A DNA stretch of 30,062 nt from Microbacteriaceae bacterium. GTDB lineage: Bacteria > Actinomycetota > Actinomycetes > Actinomycetales > Microbacteriaceae. A program made the position numbers and the translations under genes. The stretch is from NCBI GenBank assembly GCA_024639925.1, contig JAHEGA010000009.1, forward strand, positions 1 to 30,062, read 5' to 3'. Under the pieces are notes generated by a model that was not told where the DNA came from, did not search any database, and saw only the letters and a list, made by a program, of their open reading frames with translations. Positions 14,288 to 22,735 of this stretch are shown here, one piece after another (within the stretch, counting starts at the first letter, position 1; every line of letters starts with the position of its first letter).

Positions 14288-15727
14288 ATGACGCAATCAG
14301 CGCTCGCCGTTGTGGTGCTCGCCGCGGGGCAGGGCACCCGGATGAAATCCGAGATTGCCAAAGTGCTTCACCCACTGTCGGGGATCCCCCTGATTGGCCA
14401 CGTTCTTTCCACCGCCAGCGCATTGGAGCCCGATCACATTGCTGTGGTCGTGCGCCATCAGCGTGACGCTGTTGCCGCGGTCGTGACGGACTATGTCGAG
14501 GACGCCATCGTGGTCGACCAAGATGACATTCCCGGGACCGGTCGAGCCGTCGAACTAGCCCTTCAGGCTTTGCCGGCAGGTTTTTCGGGTGATGTGGTCG
14601 TGATTAGTGGCGATGTTCCGCTACTCGACTCCGACACTCTGCGCGCTGTGCTCGAGCACCACCGGGCGCAGGACACTGCGCTTACCTTGCTCACGACGGT
14701 GCCAGAAGACCCCACCGGTTACGGTCGCGTGATTCGCACCGAAACCGGCGCAGTGGCGCGCATCGTTGAAGAGGCGGACGCCACCGACGATGAGCGAGCA
14801 GTGGAAGAAATTAACGCCGGTGTGTATTTCGTGGAACGGTCGCTCGCCTCCGAGGCCCTCGCCTCGCTCGGCTCGAACAACGCCCAGGGCGAAAAATACC
14901 TCACCGATGTTGTCGAAGCGCTGGACAGGCAAGGCCACTCGGTGGCCGGAGTTCTGGTCGAGGATTCCTGGTTACTCGAGGGCATCAACGACCGCGCTCA
15001 ACTCAGTGATGTTCAAGCCCGGTTGACTCGCATGACGGTGCGCGGTTGGCAACTCAGCGGTGTCACCATTCAGGACCCCGCCAGCACCATGATTGATCTT
15101 TCGGTAGAGCTCGCTCCCGATGTGACCTTGTTGCCGGGCGTCCAGCTCAAAGGCTCGACCCGCGTTGATTCGCATGCCACCGTGGGGCCGGACACCACAC
15201 TTGTGGACACCACGGTCGGATCTCACGCGACTGTCGTTCGAACCCACGCGTTGGGAGCCGAGATCCACGAACACGCCTCTGTGGGCCCTTTTTCCTATCT
15301 GCGCCCTGGGACATCGGTGGGGCCCGAAGGGAAAGTGGGCGCTTTCGTTGAGGTGAAAAACTCCACCCTGCAGCGCGGTGCGAAAGTGCCGCACCTCAGC
15401 TACATCGGCGATAGCGATGTCGGTGAGGGAACCAACATTGGCGCAGGTGCCATTACGGCAAATTACGACGGCAGTAACAAGCACCGCACGACGATTGGTG
15501 CCCAGGTGCGCACCGGATCGCACACCGTGTTCGTCGCTCCCGTGGAACTGGGTGATGGTTCCTACACGGCGGCTGGAGCCGTGGTGCGTCGCAACGTGGC
15601 GCCCGGTGCGCTGGCCATGAGCATCGCCCCGCAGCGCAACCTTGAAGGCTGGGTTGAACAGAACCGGGAAGGCTCGCCGGCTGCCAAAGCTGCCAAGAAT
15701 GCTTCGAAGAGTACAAATAAACCATGA
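14288..15727 (+). CDS. glmU: Bifunctional UDP-N-acetylglucosamine pyrophosphorylase / glucosamine-1-phosphate N-acetyltransferase
   Basis: This 479-residue enzyme makes UDP-GlcNAc for peptidoglycan. The N-terminal nucleotidyltransferase domain (1 to about 230) begins VVVLAAGQGTRMKSEIAKVLHPL, the classical GlmU signature. Further motifs are DDIPGTGRAV, GDVPLL and EINAGVYF. The C-terminal left-handed beta-helix (about 250-450) contains many hexapeptide repeats and the acetyltransferase site KVPHLSYIGDSDVGEGTNIGAG. The tail is Ala/Lys-rich. ATG 14288 gives the standard N-terminus; a longer in-frame option at the ATG near 14249 is less likely. prs follows 30 bases downstream, the usual actinobacterial pairing. 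Confidence 0.96.
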   Translation: MTQSALAVVVLAAGQGTRMKSEIAKVLHPLSGIPLIGHVLSTASALEPDHIAVVVRHQRDAVAAVVTDYVEDAIVVDQDDIPGTGRAVELALQALPAGFSGDVVVISGDVPLLDSDTLRAVLEHHRAQDTALTLLTTVPEDPTGYGRVIRTETGAVARIVEEADATDDERAVEEINAGVYFVERSLASEALASLGSNNAQGEKYLTDVVEALDRQGHSVAGVLVEDSWLLEGINDRAQLSDVQARLTRMTVRGWQLSGVTIQDPASTMIDLSVELAPDVTLLPGVQLKGSTRVDSHATVGPDTTLVDTTVGSHATVVRTHALGAEIHEHASVGPFSYLRPGTSVGPEGKVGAFVEVKNSTLQRGAKVPHLSYIGDSDVGEGTNIGAGAITANYDGSNKHRTTIGAQVRTGSHTVFVAPVELGDGSYTAAGAVVRRNVAPGALAMSIAPQRNLEGWVEQNREGSPAAKAAKNASKSTNKP

Positions 15728-15757
15728 CCGGCCATCGCAGGAGAAAGCACTAATTTC

Positions 15758-16735
15758 GTGACGCACATTTCCGCCACTCCCAAGAAAAACCTTGTTCTCG
15801 TGAGTGGTCGCGCTCACCCGGCTCTCGCTGAAGCGGTCGCGGAGGAACTGGGAACCGAACTGGTTCCCGCGGATGCAAAAACCTTCGCGAATGGGGAAAT
15901 TTACGCTCGTTACGGAGATAGCGTTCGCGGCTCTGATGTCTTTGTGATCCAGGCGCACTCAGACCCCATCAACGAATGGGTGATGGAGCAGCTCATCATG
16001 GTGGATGCGCTCAAACGCGCCAGCGCGAAGCGCATCACGGTGGTTGCACCGTTTTATCCCTACGCCCGCCAAGACAAGAAGGGTCGCGGTCGTGAGCCCA
16101 TCTCCGCGCGACTGATGGCCGACCTCTTCAAAGCTGCCGGTGCTGATCGGATCATGAGCGTTGATCTCCACGCTGCCCAGATTCAAGGGTTCTTCGACGG
16201 CCCCGTTGACCACCTCTTTGCGATGCCGGTCCTGTTGAAGCACTTCCAGGAGAAGCTTGATCCCGAAACGCTCACCGTGGTCAGCCCCGATATGGGTCGC
16301 GTGCGAGTGGCCGATATCTGGAGCGACAAGCTGGGTGCACCGCTGGCCATCATTCACAAGCGTCGCGACCCCGCCGTCCACAATGACGTCTCGGTCCACG
16401 AAATCGTCGGTGAGGTCGAGGGAAGGGTGTGCCTCTTGGTGGACGACATGATCGACACCGGCCGGACCATCGTCAAAGCAGCCGAAGCGCTCAAGAATTC
16501 CGGCGCAACCGGTGTGATTGTGGCGGCCACGCATGCTGTGTTCTCTGACCCCGCATCGACCGTTCTCCAGTCAGACTTTATTGATGAAGTTGTGGTGACG
16601 GACACCTTGCCGCTTCCCGCCGCCAAACACTGGGACCGTTTGACTGTTCTCCCGATTGCACCCCTCCTTGCAAGGGCAATCCGCGAGGTGTTCGAAGACG
16701 GCTCAGTGACGTCGATGTTCGACGGGGCTGCCTAA
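15758..16735 (+). CDS. prs: Ribose-phosphate pyrophosphokinase (PRPP synthetase)
   Basis: This 325-residue enzyme transfers pyrophosphate from ATP to ribose 5-phosphate, feeding purine, pyrimidine, histidine and NAD synthesis. Motifs are NLVLVSGRAHPALAEAVA at the N-terminus, the flexible-loop KRRDP and the PRPP-binding VCLLVDDMIDTGRT near residues 225-238. Start GTG 15758 gives an N-terminus similar to other actinobacterial enzymes. AGGAG lies 14 bases upstream, longer than usual. The stop overlaps the 3' end of the minus-strand small membrane protein gene by four bases. Confidence 0.95.
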   Translation: MTHISATPKKNLVLVSGRAHPALAEAVAEELGTELVPADAKTFANGEIYARYGDSVRGSDVFVIQAHSDPINEWVMEQLIMVDALKRASAKRITVVAPFYPYARQDKKGRGREPISARLMADLFKAAGADRIMSVDLHAAQIQGFFDGPVDHLFAMPVLLKHFQEKLDPETLTVVSPDMGRVRVADIWSDKLGAPLAIIHKRRDPAVHNDVSVHEIVGEVEGRVCLLVDDMIDTGRTIVKAAEALKNSGATGVIVAATHAVFSDPASTVLQSDFIDEVVVTDTLPLPAAKHWDRLTVLPIAPLLARAIREVFEDGSVTSMFDGAA

Positions 16736-17079
16736 CTCCCTGTCAACGGCACCAGGCGCGGAGCGCCAGGAATCACGCCGAGGTGGGCAATGAAAAAGTC
16801 ATCCTGCCCATCGATTTCCACATAGCAATTCCAGCCCAGAACATCGGAGTTGCCCAGTTCAAATGATGCTGTTACTCCTCGGGCACCCGGTGCGTAGTAG
16901 GCGGCAGCAATGTTGCACGCATACTGCGCTGTTTGAACCTGCGTCACCCAGGTAATCAGCACCCCTGGCAGAACAAGCGCCAGGATGGCCACCGAGACGA
17001 CAATCTGCATCAGCCGGCGACGCTTTCGGGAATAGAGCGGACGCTCGGATTCCCCGAACTCTTCTGCGTCCAACGACAT
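16732..17079 (-). CDS. Small membrane-anchored hypothetical protein
   Basis: This 115-residue product is not recognised. It has an acidic N-terminus, a basic cluster RKRRR (18-22), one strong transmembrane helix (about 25-46), then a roughly 65-residue domain predicted outside the cytoplasm. That domain holds two cysteines (C55, C85) that could form a disulfide. An AAAAGG ribosome-binding site precedes the ATG. A TATAAC hexamer near 17106-17111 on this strand could be its -10. It lies reversed between prs and rplY. Composition is like its neighbours, with no sign of recent transfer. Coding is likely because of the ribosome-binding site and sensible topology. Confidence 0.7.
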   Translation of the reverse strand: MSLDAEEFGESERPLYSRKRRRLMQIVVSVAILALVLPGVLITWVTQVQTAQYACNIAAAYYAPGARGVTASFELGNSDVLGWNCYVEIDGQDDFFIAHLGVIPGAPRLVPLTGS

Positions 17080-17132
17080 GTTTACCTTTTCGATGTGTGG
17101 CCTGGTTATAGTGTGCCAGGGGTCGTCCGGGA

Positions 17133-17161
17133 TAGACGCGTGAGGGATTCCCCGCTACGAT
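17133..17161 (+). promoter_or_regulatory. Candidate rplY promoter
   Basis: TAGACG (17133-17138, four of six matches to TTGACA) and TACGAT (17156-17161, TAnnnT) are 17 bases apart. This is the best -35/-10 pair seen in the window. It predicts a transcription start near 17168 and a leader of about 120 bases before rplY. Confidence 0.5.
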
Positions 17162-17180
17162 TGCGGAGTACTTCGGCGAG

Positions 17181-17200
17181 GAAGTGTGACATCACACTTC
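17181..17200. promoter_or_regulatory. Perfect 9-bp inverted repeat in the rplY leader
   Basis: GAAGTGTGA and TCACACTTC are separated by two bases and form a 20-bp palindrome just downstream of the predicted rplY transcription start. It could be an operator, or in RNA an 8-bp hairpin with a four-base loop. CRP-type sites have six bases between TGTGA and TCACA, so this is not a standard CRP/GlxR site. Confidence 0.5.
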
Positions 17201-17286
17201 GTAATCGACGCGGCGGAGAAGGCTCCTGCGGTCTCTCCTCACGCTAAGGCGTTCGAGTTCGAGAAATCCCACACAGGAGCAAACAC

Positions 17287-17919
17287 ATGGCTGAGAATCA
17301 CCTAGACGCGGACGTCCGCACCAGTTTCGGAAAAGGCGCTGCCCGCAAGCTTCGCCAGGCAGGCAAAATCCCTGCTGTTGTCTACGGGCACGGTGCTGCG
17401 CCGTTGCACGTGGCCGTTCCCGCTCATGAGACCACACTGATTGCGCGTCGCGCCAACGCGTTGATTGACCTCAAGATGCCGGAAGATCAGCAGCTTGTCC
17501 TGGTCAAGGACATCCAGCGTGACCCGGTCCGCCAAATCATCGAGCACCTGGATCTTGTCATCGTGCGCAAGGGTGAAAAAGTCACCGTGGACATCGCCGT
17601 ACACGTCGAGGGCGAACCCATCTCGGGCACCATGGTTCAGCTCGAGCACGGCTCGATCAGCGTGGAGGCAGAAGCCACCCACATTCCCGAGTCGGTGACC
17701 GTGGATGTCCAGGGCTTCGAAGAAGGTGCGCAAATCCACGCGGGTGAGGTCGCTCTGCCTGCCGGGACAACCCTCTTGAGTGATCCCGACATGCTGATTC
17801 TCTCGATTCAGCTTCCCCCGAAGGTGGAAGAGGCTGCTCCGGCTGCGGAGGACGAGGGTGCGGCTGCCGCAACGGAGCCTGCCGCGGAAGAGTCTTCCAG
17901 TGATGACGGTGGCGAATAG
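17287..17919 (+). CDS. rplY: 50S ribosomal protein L25, long (Ctc/TL5) form
   Basis: This 210-residue protein binds 5S rRNA in the large ribosomal subunit. The N-terminal L25 domain (about 5-95) has GKGAARKLRQAGKIPAVVYG and LVLVKDIQRDP. The following TL5 beta domain (about 100-185) is typical of the long Ctc form. The C-terminus is an acidic, Ala/Glu-rich tail. AGGAG eight bases before ATG fixes the start. It sits between prs and pth, the conserved actinobacterial order. A long structured leader suggests regulation. Confidence 0.94.
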   Translation: MAENHLDADVRTSFGKGAARKLRQAGKIPAVVYGHGAAPLHVAVPAHETTLIARRANALIDLKMPEDQQLVLVKDIQRDPVRQIIEHLDLVIVRKGEKVTVDIAVHVEGEPISGTMVQLEHGSISVEAEATHIPESVTVDVQGFEEGAQIHAGEVALPAGTTLLSDPDMLILSIQLPPKVEEAAPAAEDEGAAAATEPAAEESSSDDGGE

Positions 17920-17972
17920 CCCTGCGCTGGCTAGGAGCAAAAACTCCACCCGCCACCTCCCAGTGGCTGATT

Positions 17973-18539
17973 GTGGGTCTCGGTAACCCGGGTCCTCGCT
18001 ACGAACTCACCCGACATAACGTCGGTGAGCGCGCTGTTGTCGCCTGCGCGGGTAGCGCAGGCGAGACGTTCTCAAAGATGAAATCCCATGGGATGACTGC
18101 TTCGGTGAAGCATCCTTCGGATGTTCGCTTAAACCTCGCTACCACCTCGAGCTTCATGAACGTCTCGGGAGCGCCGGTGCGGGCCATGCTCGCTTTTTAC
18201 AAAATCCCCCCCGAGCGTCTCATTGTCGTGCACGACGAGCTGGACCTCGATCCCGGAGTGGTGAAGCTCAAAAAAGGTGGCGGTCACGCTGGCCACAACG
18301 GCATTCGCGATATCGCCCACGCTCTGGGGACCCCCGAATTTCTGCGTGTCCGAGTCGGAATTGGTCGCCCGGAAGGGCGCATTCCGCCAGCAGACTACGT
18401 CCTTCAGAAGCACACTGCTGAGCAGGAAGAGCAGATGGCCCAGACGTTCACGACCGTGTGCAGCGCCATCGAGTTGCTTGCCACCGAGGGGCTGACCGCC
18501 GCGCAGGGTCGGATTCATTCCCCATCTTCTGGCGCGTAG
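17973..18539 (+). CDS. pth: Peptidyl-tRNA hydrolase; start codon uncertain
   Basis: This enzyme releases peptides from peptidyl-tRNA shed by stalled ribosomes. Motifs are VGLGNPGPRYELTRHNVG (catalytic Asn and His), SFMNVSG, VHDELDLDPG and GGGHAGHNGIRDI. GTG 17973 is the only ATG/GTG/TTG near the 5' end, but it falls inside the first beta strand. The in-frame residues just upstream are QWLI, giving the family-typical WLIVGLGNPG. A good AGGAG is at 17933-17937, well placed for a start around 17943-17949, where only ACT, CCA and CCC are in frame. True initiation is therefore probably upstream at a non-canonical codon, or the sequence holds an error. The coordinates give only the conservative start. 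mfd follows 10 bases later. Confidence 0.88.
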   Translation: MGLGNPGPRYELTRHNVGERAVVACAGSAGETFSKMKSHGMTASVKHPSDVRLNLATTSSFMNVSGAPVRAMLAFYKIPPERLIVVHDELDLDPGVVKLKKGGGHAGHNGIRDIAHALGTPEFLRVRVGIGRPEGRIPPADYVLQKHTAEQEEQMAQTFTTVCSAIELLATEGLTAAQGRIHSPSSGA

Positions 18540-18549
18540 GGTTGGCTCA

Positions 18550-21500
18550 GTGAGCCTGAACACGCTGATTCCTTGGATATCCCGTGACGAGGGGCTCCAG
18601 GCTGCGCTGAATCTCGCCTCGACCGGTGGCTCCGTGGTGTTACCTCCCGGTATCTGGGCCCCGTATATCGCGGGTATTTCCGCGGGGAATGCTCGATCGA
18701 CGACCGTGGTGGTGTGTCCCACCGGGCGTGAGTCCGACCAACTGCGCGACCAGTTGCGGACGATGGTGCCCGGTTCAACCTCTGTGCTCGATTTCCCGGC
18801 CTGGGAAACACTCCCGCACGAGCGTCTGAGCCCACACCCGGAAACGGTGGCTCGACGCCGCAGTGCGCTTCGAGCACTGCGGGCCGTATCCGAGGGCAGC
18901 TCCGAGGGTTCCCTGATTGTGGTGGCCTCTATCCGGGCCCTTGTTCAACCGGTGAATCCGGCTCTGGCCGATGTCGAATCTCTTGTGGCGCGGGTGGGCG
19001 ACACTAGCCGTGGGCTCGAGGAGTGGACCGCGTACCTGGTGGATAGCGCCTACCAGCGGGTTGATTTGGTGACTCGGCGCGGGGAGTTTGCTCTCCGCGG
19101 GGGCATTTTGGATGTGTTTCCTCCGTTGGCGGAACACCCCGTGCGCCTGGATTTCTTTGGTTCTGAGATTGAATCGTTGTCGTTCTTTACTGTCGCGGAC
19201 CAGCGATCCCTGCCGGAGCCAGTGGGCGAGATTGCCCTTGACCCCGTCCGAGAAATGCTGTTGACCAAGGACGTCCGCAGCAGGGCATCGGAGCTTGCCC
19301 ACGAATACCCGGGCCTGGGCGGGATGCTCACCAAAATCTCTGAAGGCATTCCGTGCGAGGGAATGGAATCTCTGCAGCCCCTCCTGGTGGATCAACTTGT
19401 TGCCCCCACCAGCTTGTTTCCGCAGGACACGGTGGTTGTTGAAGTGTCCTGGCAGAAGGTTGCCCAACGAGCTGAGTCTCTCAACCACACCAATAAAGAG
19501 TTTCTGCAGGCCGCCTGGGAGGCGGCCGCCACCACAGAGGGTTCTGCGCCCATCGACCTGGAAGCCGGAGATTTCCTCTCCCGCGATGAGGTTCGTGATC
19601 TCAGTGCTCCCAGGCCCTGGATCAGTGTGGACTCTCTGGACACCGGCAGTGCTGCCATCGTGAGACCCGATGTCCATCCGATTGCCTTGGGCGCCGGGGT
19701 GGACGAGGTGTGGGATCTGATTGCCGAAAAGGCCCGCGAAGGTCACGAGATTGTCTGTATCGCCGGCGGACACGGTCTCGTGGAGCGCACCGCACACCTG
19801 CTGGGCGATCGCGATATTGCCCACCGCATTGAAGAAGAGGGGCTCAATCCGGGCGGCTCTGTTGTCAGTGTGGTTCAGGGTGTCATCTCCGAAGGGTTTG
19901 AGCTCGCTGGCAGCAAGCGCCTGGTGCTCGGGGAAAAAGAGCTCTTTGGTAAAGCCGTGACCGCCTCGCCGCGCACCCGGCGCACACTCGCGGCCAAGCG
20001 CACCAAAGTGGTGGATCCGCTGCAGTTGGCAGCCGGGGATTATGTCGTTCATGACACCCACGGTGTGGGGCGCTTCGTCGAGGTGGCCCGGCGAGAAATT
20101 TCCACCGGCGGTCGGGACGCGATCAAGAGCGAGCGAGAATTTGTCGTCATTGAATATGCACCCTCCAAGCGGGGGAGCCCGCCGGATCGATTGCATGTGC
20201 CGACCGATCAGCTGTCTCAGCTCAGCCACTACGCGGGCAGTGATTCCCCCACGCTCTCCAAAATGGGGGGCTCCGATTGGGCTGCCACCAAAGGCAAAGC
20301 GCGCAAAGCCGTGCGCGAGATCGCAATTGACTTGGTCAAGCTTTATTCCGCGCGGATGTCGGCGCCAGGCTATGCCTTCGGTCAGGACACTCCTTGGCAG
20401 CGGGAGCTGGAGGAAGCGTTCCCGTTTGTGGAGACCCCGGATCAGTTGACCACCATCGATGAGGTCAAAGCCGACATGGAGCGACCCATTCCGATGGATC
20501 GCCTGGTGGCCGGTGATGTGGGGTTTGGGAAGACGGAAATTGCGGTTCGGGCGGCGTTCAAAGCGGTCCAAGATGGCAAGCAGGTCGCGATTATTGCCCC
20601 CACCACCTTGTTGGTGAAGCAACACATGGAGACCTTCCAGGAGCGTTATGCGCCCTTCCCGCTGAACCTGAGAGCACTCTCGCGTTTCCAAAGCGCTGCT
20701 GAGGCGCGCTCGACCCTTCAGGGGCTCGCCGATGGCAGCGTCGATGTCGTGGTGGGCACCCACCGCCTACTCGCCAAAAACGTGGTGTTCAAAGACCTGG
20801 GGTTGATCATCGTCGATGAGGAACAACGTTTCGGTGTGGAACACAAAGACTTGCTGAAGGCCTTGAAAACCAATGTGGACGTGTTGGCGATGAGTGCCAC
20901 CCCGATTCCTCGAACCTTAGAGATGGCGGTCACCGGTATTCGGGAAATGTCGACCCTGGACACGCCCCCAGAAGCACGACACCCGATCCTGACCTTTGTG
21001 GGCCCCTACAACGACGCGCAGGTCGTGGCGGCAATTCGGCGGGAGCTGTTACGGGAGGGCCAGGTGTTCTTCGTGCACAATCGGGTGTCCTCGATTGCTC
21101 GCGTGGCCGAGCGCATTCAAGAGCTTGTGCCCGAAGCCCGGGTGGCGACCGCGCACGGCCAAATGGCCGAAGCGGACCTTGAGGGTGTCATGGTCGATTT
21201 TTGGGAGCGTCGATTCGATGTGCTGGTCTCCACCACCATCATCGAGACCGGTCTTGATGTCACTAACGCGAACACGTTGATTGTGGATCGTGCCGATCGC
21301 TACGGGCTTTCTCAATTGCACCAGTTGCGCGGTCGCGTGGGTCGAGGCCGCGAACGCGGCTACGCCTACCTGCTGTATGACCCTGATCTCCCGGTCGGGG
21401 AAACCGCACACGACCGACTGGCCACGCTCGCCGCCACCACCGATTTGGGCGGTGGCACGCGTATCGCGATGAAAGATTTGGAAATGCGGGGTGCGGGAAA

Positions 21501-22083
21501 CCTATTGGGTGCTGAGCAGGCCGGACACATTCAGGGTGTCGGTTTCGATCTGTATCTGCGGATGGTCTCCGAAGCGATCGCCACCTTCCGCGACGAGGTG
21601 GCACCAGGGCAAACCGAGCTGCGGCTGGAATTACCGGTGGATGCCCTGATTCCCCTGGATTACATCGATTCGGAGCGTTTGCGCCTGGAGATGTATCAAA
21701 AGCTTTCTGCCACCGCGGCACCCACCAGCGCTGAGGGCGCTATTGCCGAGTTGGAGGAGGAAATGGTTGACCGCTACGGCGAGCTTCCCCCTGCGGCGGA
21801 AACACTGCTGTCGGTCACCCAGCTGCGCCGTCTGGCTATGGCGCGAGGCCTCAGCGAAGTAATGGTGATGGGCAATAAGTTGCGTTTGGTGGGTCCGCCG
21901 CTGCCCGACTCGATTCAGGTGCGACTGATGAGGCTCTACCCGGGTGCAAACCATGTCGCCCCAGCTCGTGTCACTCTTATTCCACTGCCCTCGGACTACA
22001 GCGACCAAGCCTTGGTTACCTGGGTGGAGGGTGTGTTGGATGCGCTGTATCCCGCCCCGGTGGCCACCGAGCCTGCACACTAG
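18550..22083 (+). CDS. mfd: Transcription-repair coupling factor
   Basis: This 1177-residue DNA translocase removes RNA polymerase stalled at lesions and recruits UvrA. The N-terminal UvrB-like region includes FPAWETLPHERLSP and RRGEFALRGGILDVFPP. The RNA-polymerase-interacting module follows around residues 490-560 (GDYVVHDTHGVGRF). The superfamily 2 helicase core has Walker A GDVGFGKTE near residue 655 and DEEQRFG near 754. Further motifs are SATPIPRT, TTIIETGLD and QLRGRVGRG, then the C-terminal TRCF domain. Length is normal. GTG 18550 gives a plausible N-terminus. Confidence 0.96.
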   Translation: MSLNTLIPWISRDEGLQAALNLASTGGSVVLPPGIWAPYIAGISAGNARSTTVVVCPTGRESDQLRDQLRTMVPGSTSVLDFPAWETLPHERLSPHPETVARRRSALRALRAVSEGSSEGSLIVVASIRALVQPVNPALADVESLVARVGDTSRGLEEWTAYLVDSAYQRVDLVTRRGEFALRGGILDVFPPLAEHPVRLDFFGSEIESLSFFTVADQRSLPEPVGEIALDPVREMLLTKDVRSRASELAHEYPGLGGMLTKISEGIPCEGMESLQPLLVDQLVAPTSLFPQDTVVVEVSWQKVAQRAESLNHTNKEFLQAAWEAAATTEGSAPIDLEAGDFLSRDEVRDLSAPRPWISVDSLDTGSAAIVRPDVHPIALGAGVDEVWDLIAEKAREGHEIVCIAGGHGLVERTAHLLGDRDIAHRIEEEGLNPGGSVVSVVQGVISEGFELAGSKRLVLGEKELFGKAVTASPRTRRTLAAKRTKVVDPLQLAAGDYVVHDTHGVGRFVEVARREISTGGRDAIKSEREFVVIEYAPSKRGSPPDRLHVPTDQLSQLSHYAGSDSPTLSKMGGSDWAATKGKARKAVREIAIDLVKLYSARMSAPGYAFGQDTPWQRELEEAFPFVETPDQLTTIDEVKADMERPIPMDRLVAGDVGFGKTEIAVRAAFKAVQDGKQVAIIAPTTLLVKQHMETFQERYAPFPLNLRALSRFQSAAEARSTLQGLADGSVDVVVGTHRLLAKNVVFKDLGLIIVDEEQRFGVEHKDLLKALKTNVDVLAMSATPIPRTLEMAVTGIREMSTLDTPPEARHPILTFVGPYNDAQVVAAIRRELLREGQVFFVHNRVSSIARVAERIQELVPEARVATAHGQMAEADLEGVMVDFWERRFDVLVSTTIIETGLDVTNANTLIVDRADRYGLSQLHQLRGRVGRGRERGYAYLLYDPDLPVGETAHDRLATLAATTDLGGGTRIAMKDLEMRGAGNLLGAEQAGHIQGVGFDLYLRMVSEAIATFRDEVAPGQTELRLELPVDALIPLDYIDSERLRLEMYQKLSATAAPTSAEGAIAELEEEMVDRYGELPPAAETLLSVTQLRRLAMARGLSEVMVMGNKLRLVGPPLPDSIQVRLMRLYPGANHVAPARVTLIPLPSDYSDQALVTWVEGVLDALYPAPVATEPAH

Positions 22084-22087
22084 AACA

Positions 22088-22723
22088 ATGACTGCGGCAT
22101 ATCCCGGGCTTGAGCACCTGATTGCCACCATGGCCACTCTCCGCGGTGAGGATGGTTGCCCGTGGGATCGCGAGCAAACCCACGCATCGCTGGTGGAACA
22201 CCTGCTTGAGGAAACGTTTGAACTGATCGAAGCCCTTGAATCAGGCTCTGCTAAGGACATTCGCGAAGAACTCGGTGATGTGCTCTACCAAGTGCTGTTT
22301 CACGCGGATATTGCTGCCGCGTATCCCGAGGGTGCGTTCACCATCGATGATGTGGCGGCCGATGTGGATGCGAAAATGCGCGAGCGCCACCCCCACGTGT
22401 TTGCCGATGGTGACGCGAGCACGACCGAGGAAGTGGTCCAGGCATGGGCGGAGATTAAGGCGGAACAAAAGAAAGACCGCTCCACCCCGTATGAAGGAAT
22501 CCCCGACAAACTCTCCGCACTCGCCAGGGCCCACAGTGTTCTCAAGCGCGGTGGTGAAGCGGCCGCGTTGTCGGACCCTCCCGCAGTCCCCGACACGGAG
22601 GAAGAATTGGGGGCCCTGCTGCTCGGGATTGTCCAGAGCGCGAGGGCCAAAGGCTTGGATTCCGAGCGCGCCCTTCGATCGCGATTGCGCGCTATCGAAG
22701 CCAACACCGCACCCCCTGCGTGA
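22088..22723 (+). CDS. mazG: MazG-family nucleoside triphosphate pyrophosphohydrolase
   Basis: This 211-residue all-alpha hydrolase cleaves NTPs and dNTPs, probably removing damaged or excess nucleotides. The metal-binding EEHxxE pattern is seen as VEHLLEETFELIEAL, with EELGDVLYQVLFHADIA. GCPWD is the usual N-terminal motif. Only one complete MazG catalytic domain is evident; the rest is a shorter, diverged C-terminal part. ATG 22088 lies just after the mfd stop. No Shine-Dalgarno is present, and CACACT six bases before ATG fits a leaderless start. Confidence 0.9.
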   Translation: MTAAYPGLEHLIATMATLRGEDGCPWDREQTHASLVEHLLEETFELIEALESGSAKDIREELGDVLYQVLFHADIAAAYPEGAFTIDDVAADVDAKMRERHPHVFADGDASTTEEVVQAWAEIKAEQKKDRSTPYEGIPDKLSALARAHSVLKRGGEAAALSDPPAVPDTEEELGALLLGIVQSARAKGLDSERALRSRLRAIEANTAPPA

Positions 22724-22735
22724 GAGACTAGAAAA

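Noticed and set aside
17181..17200. CRP/GlxR-type operator in the rplY leader
   Set aside because: The TGTGA and TCACA half-sites are two bases apart, not six, so the geometry is wrong for this family.
18775..20763. Long open frame on the minus strand opposite mfd (about 660 codons)
   Set aside because: It is the shadow of mfd in a G+C-rich gene. The translation has no recognisable domain, and mfd itself is unmistakable.
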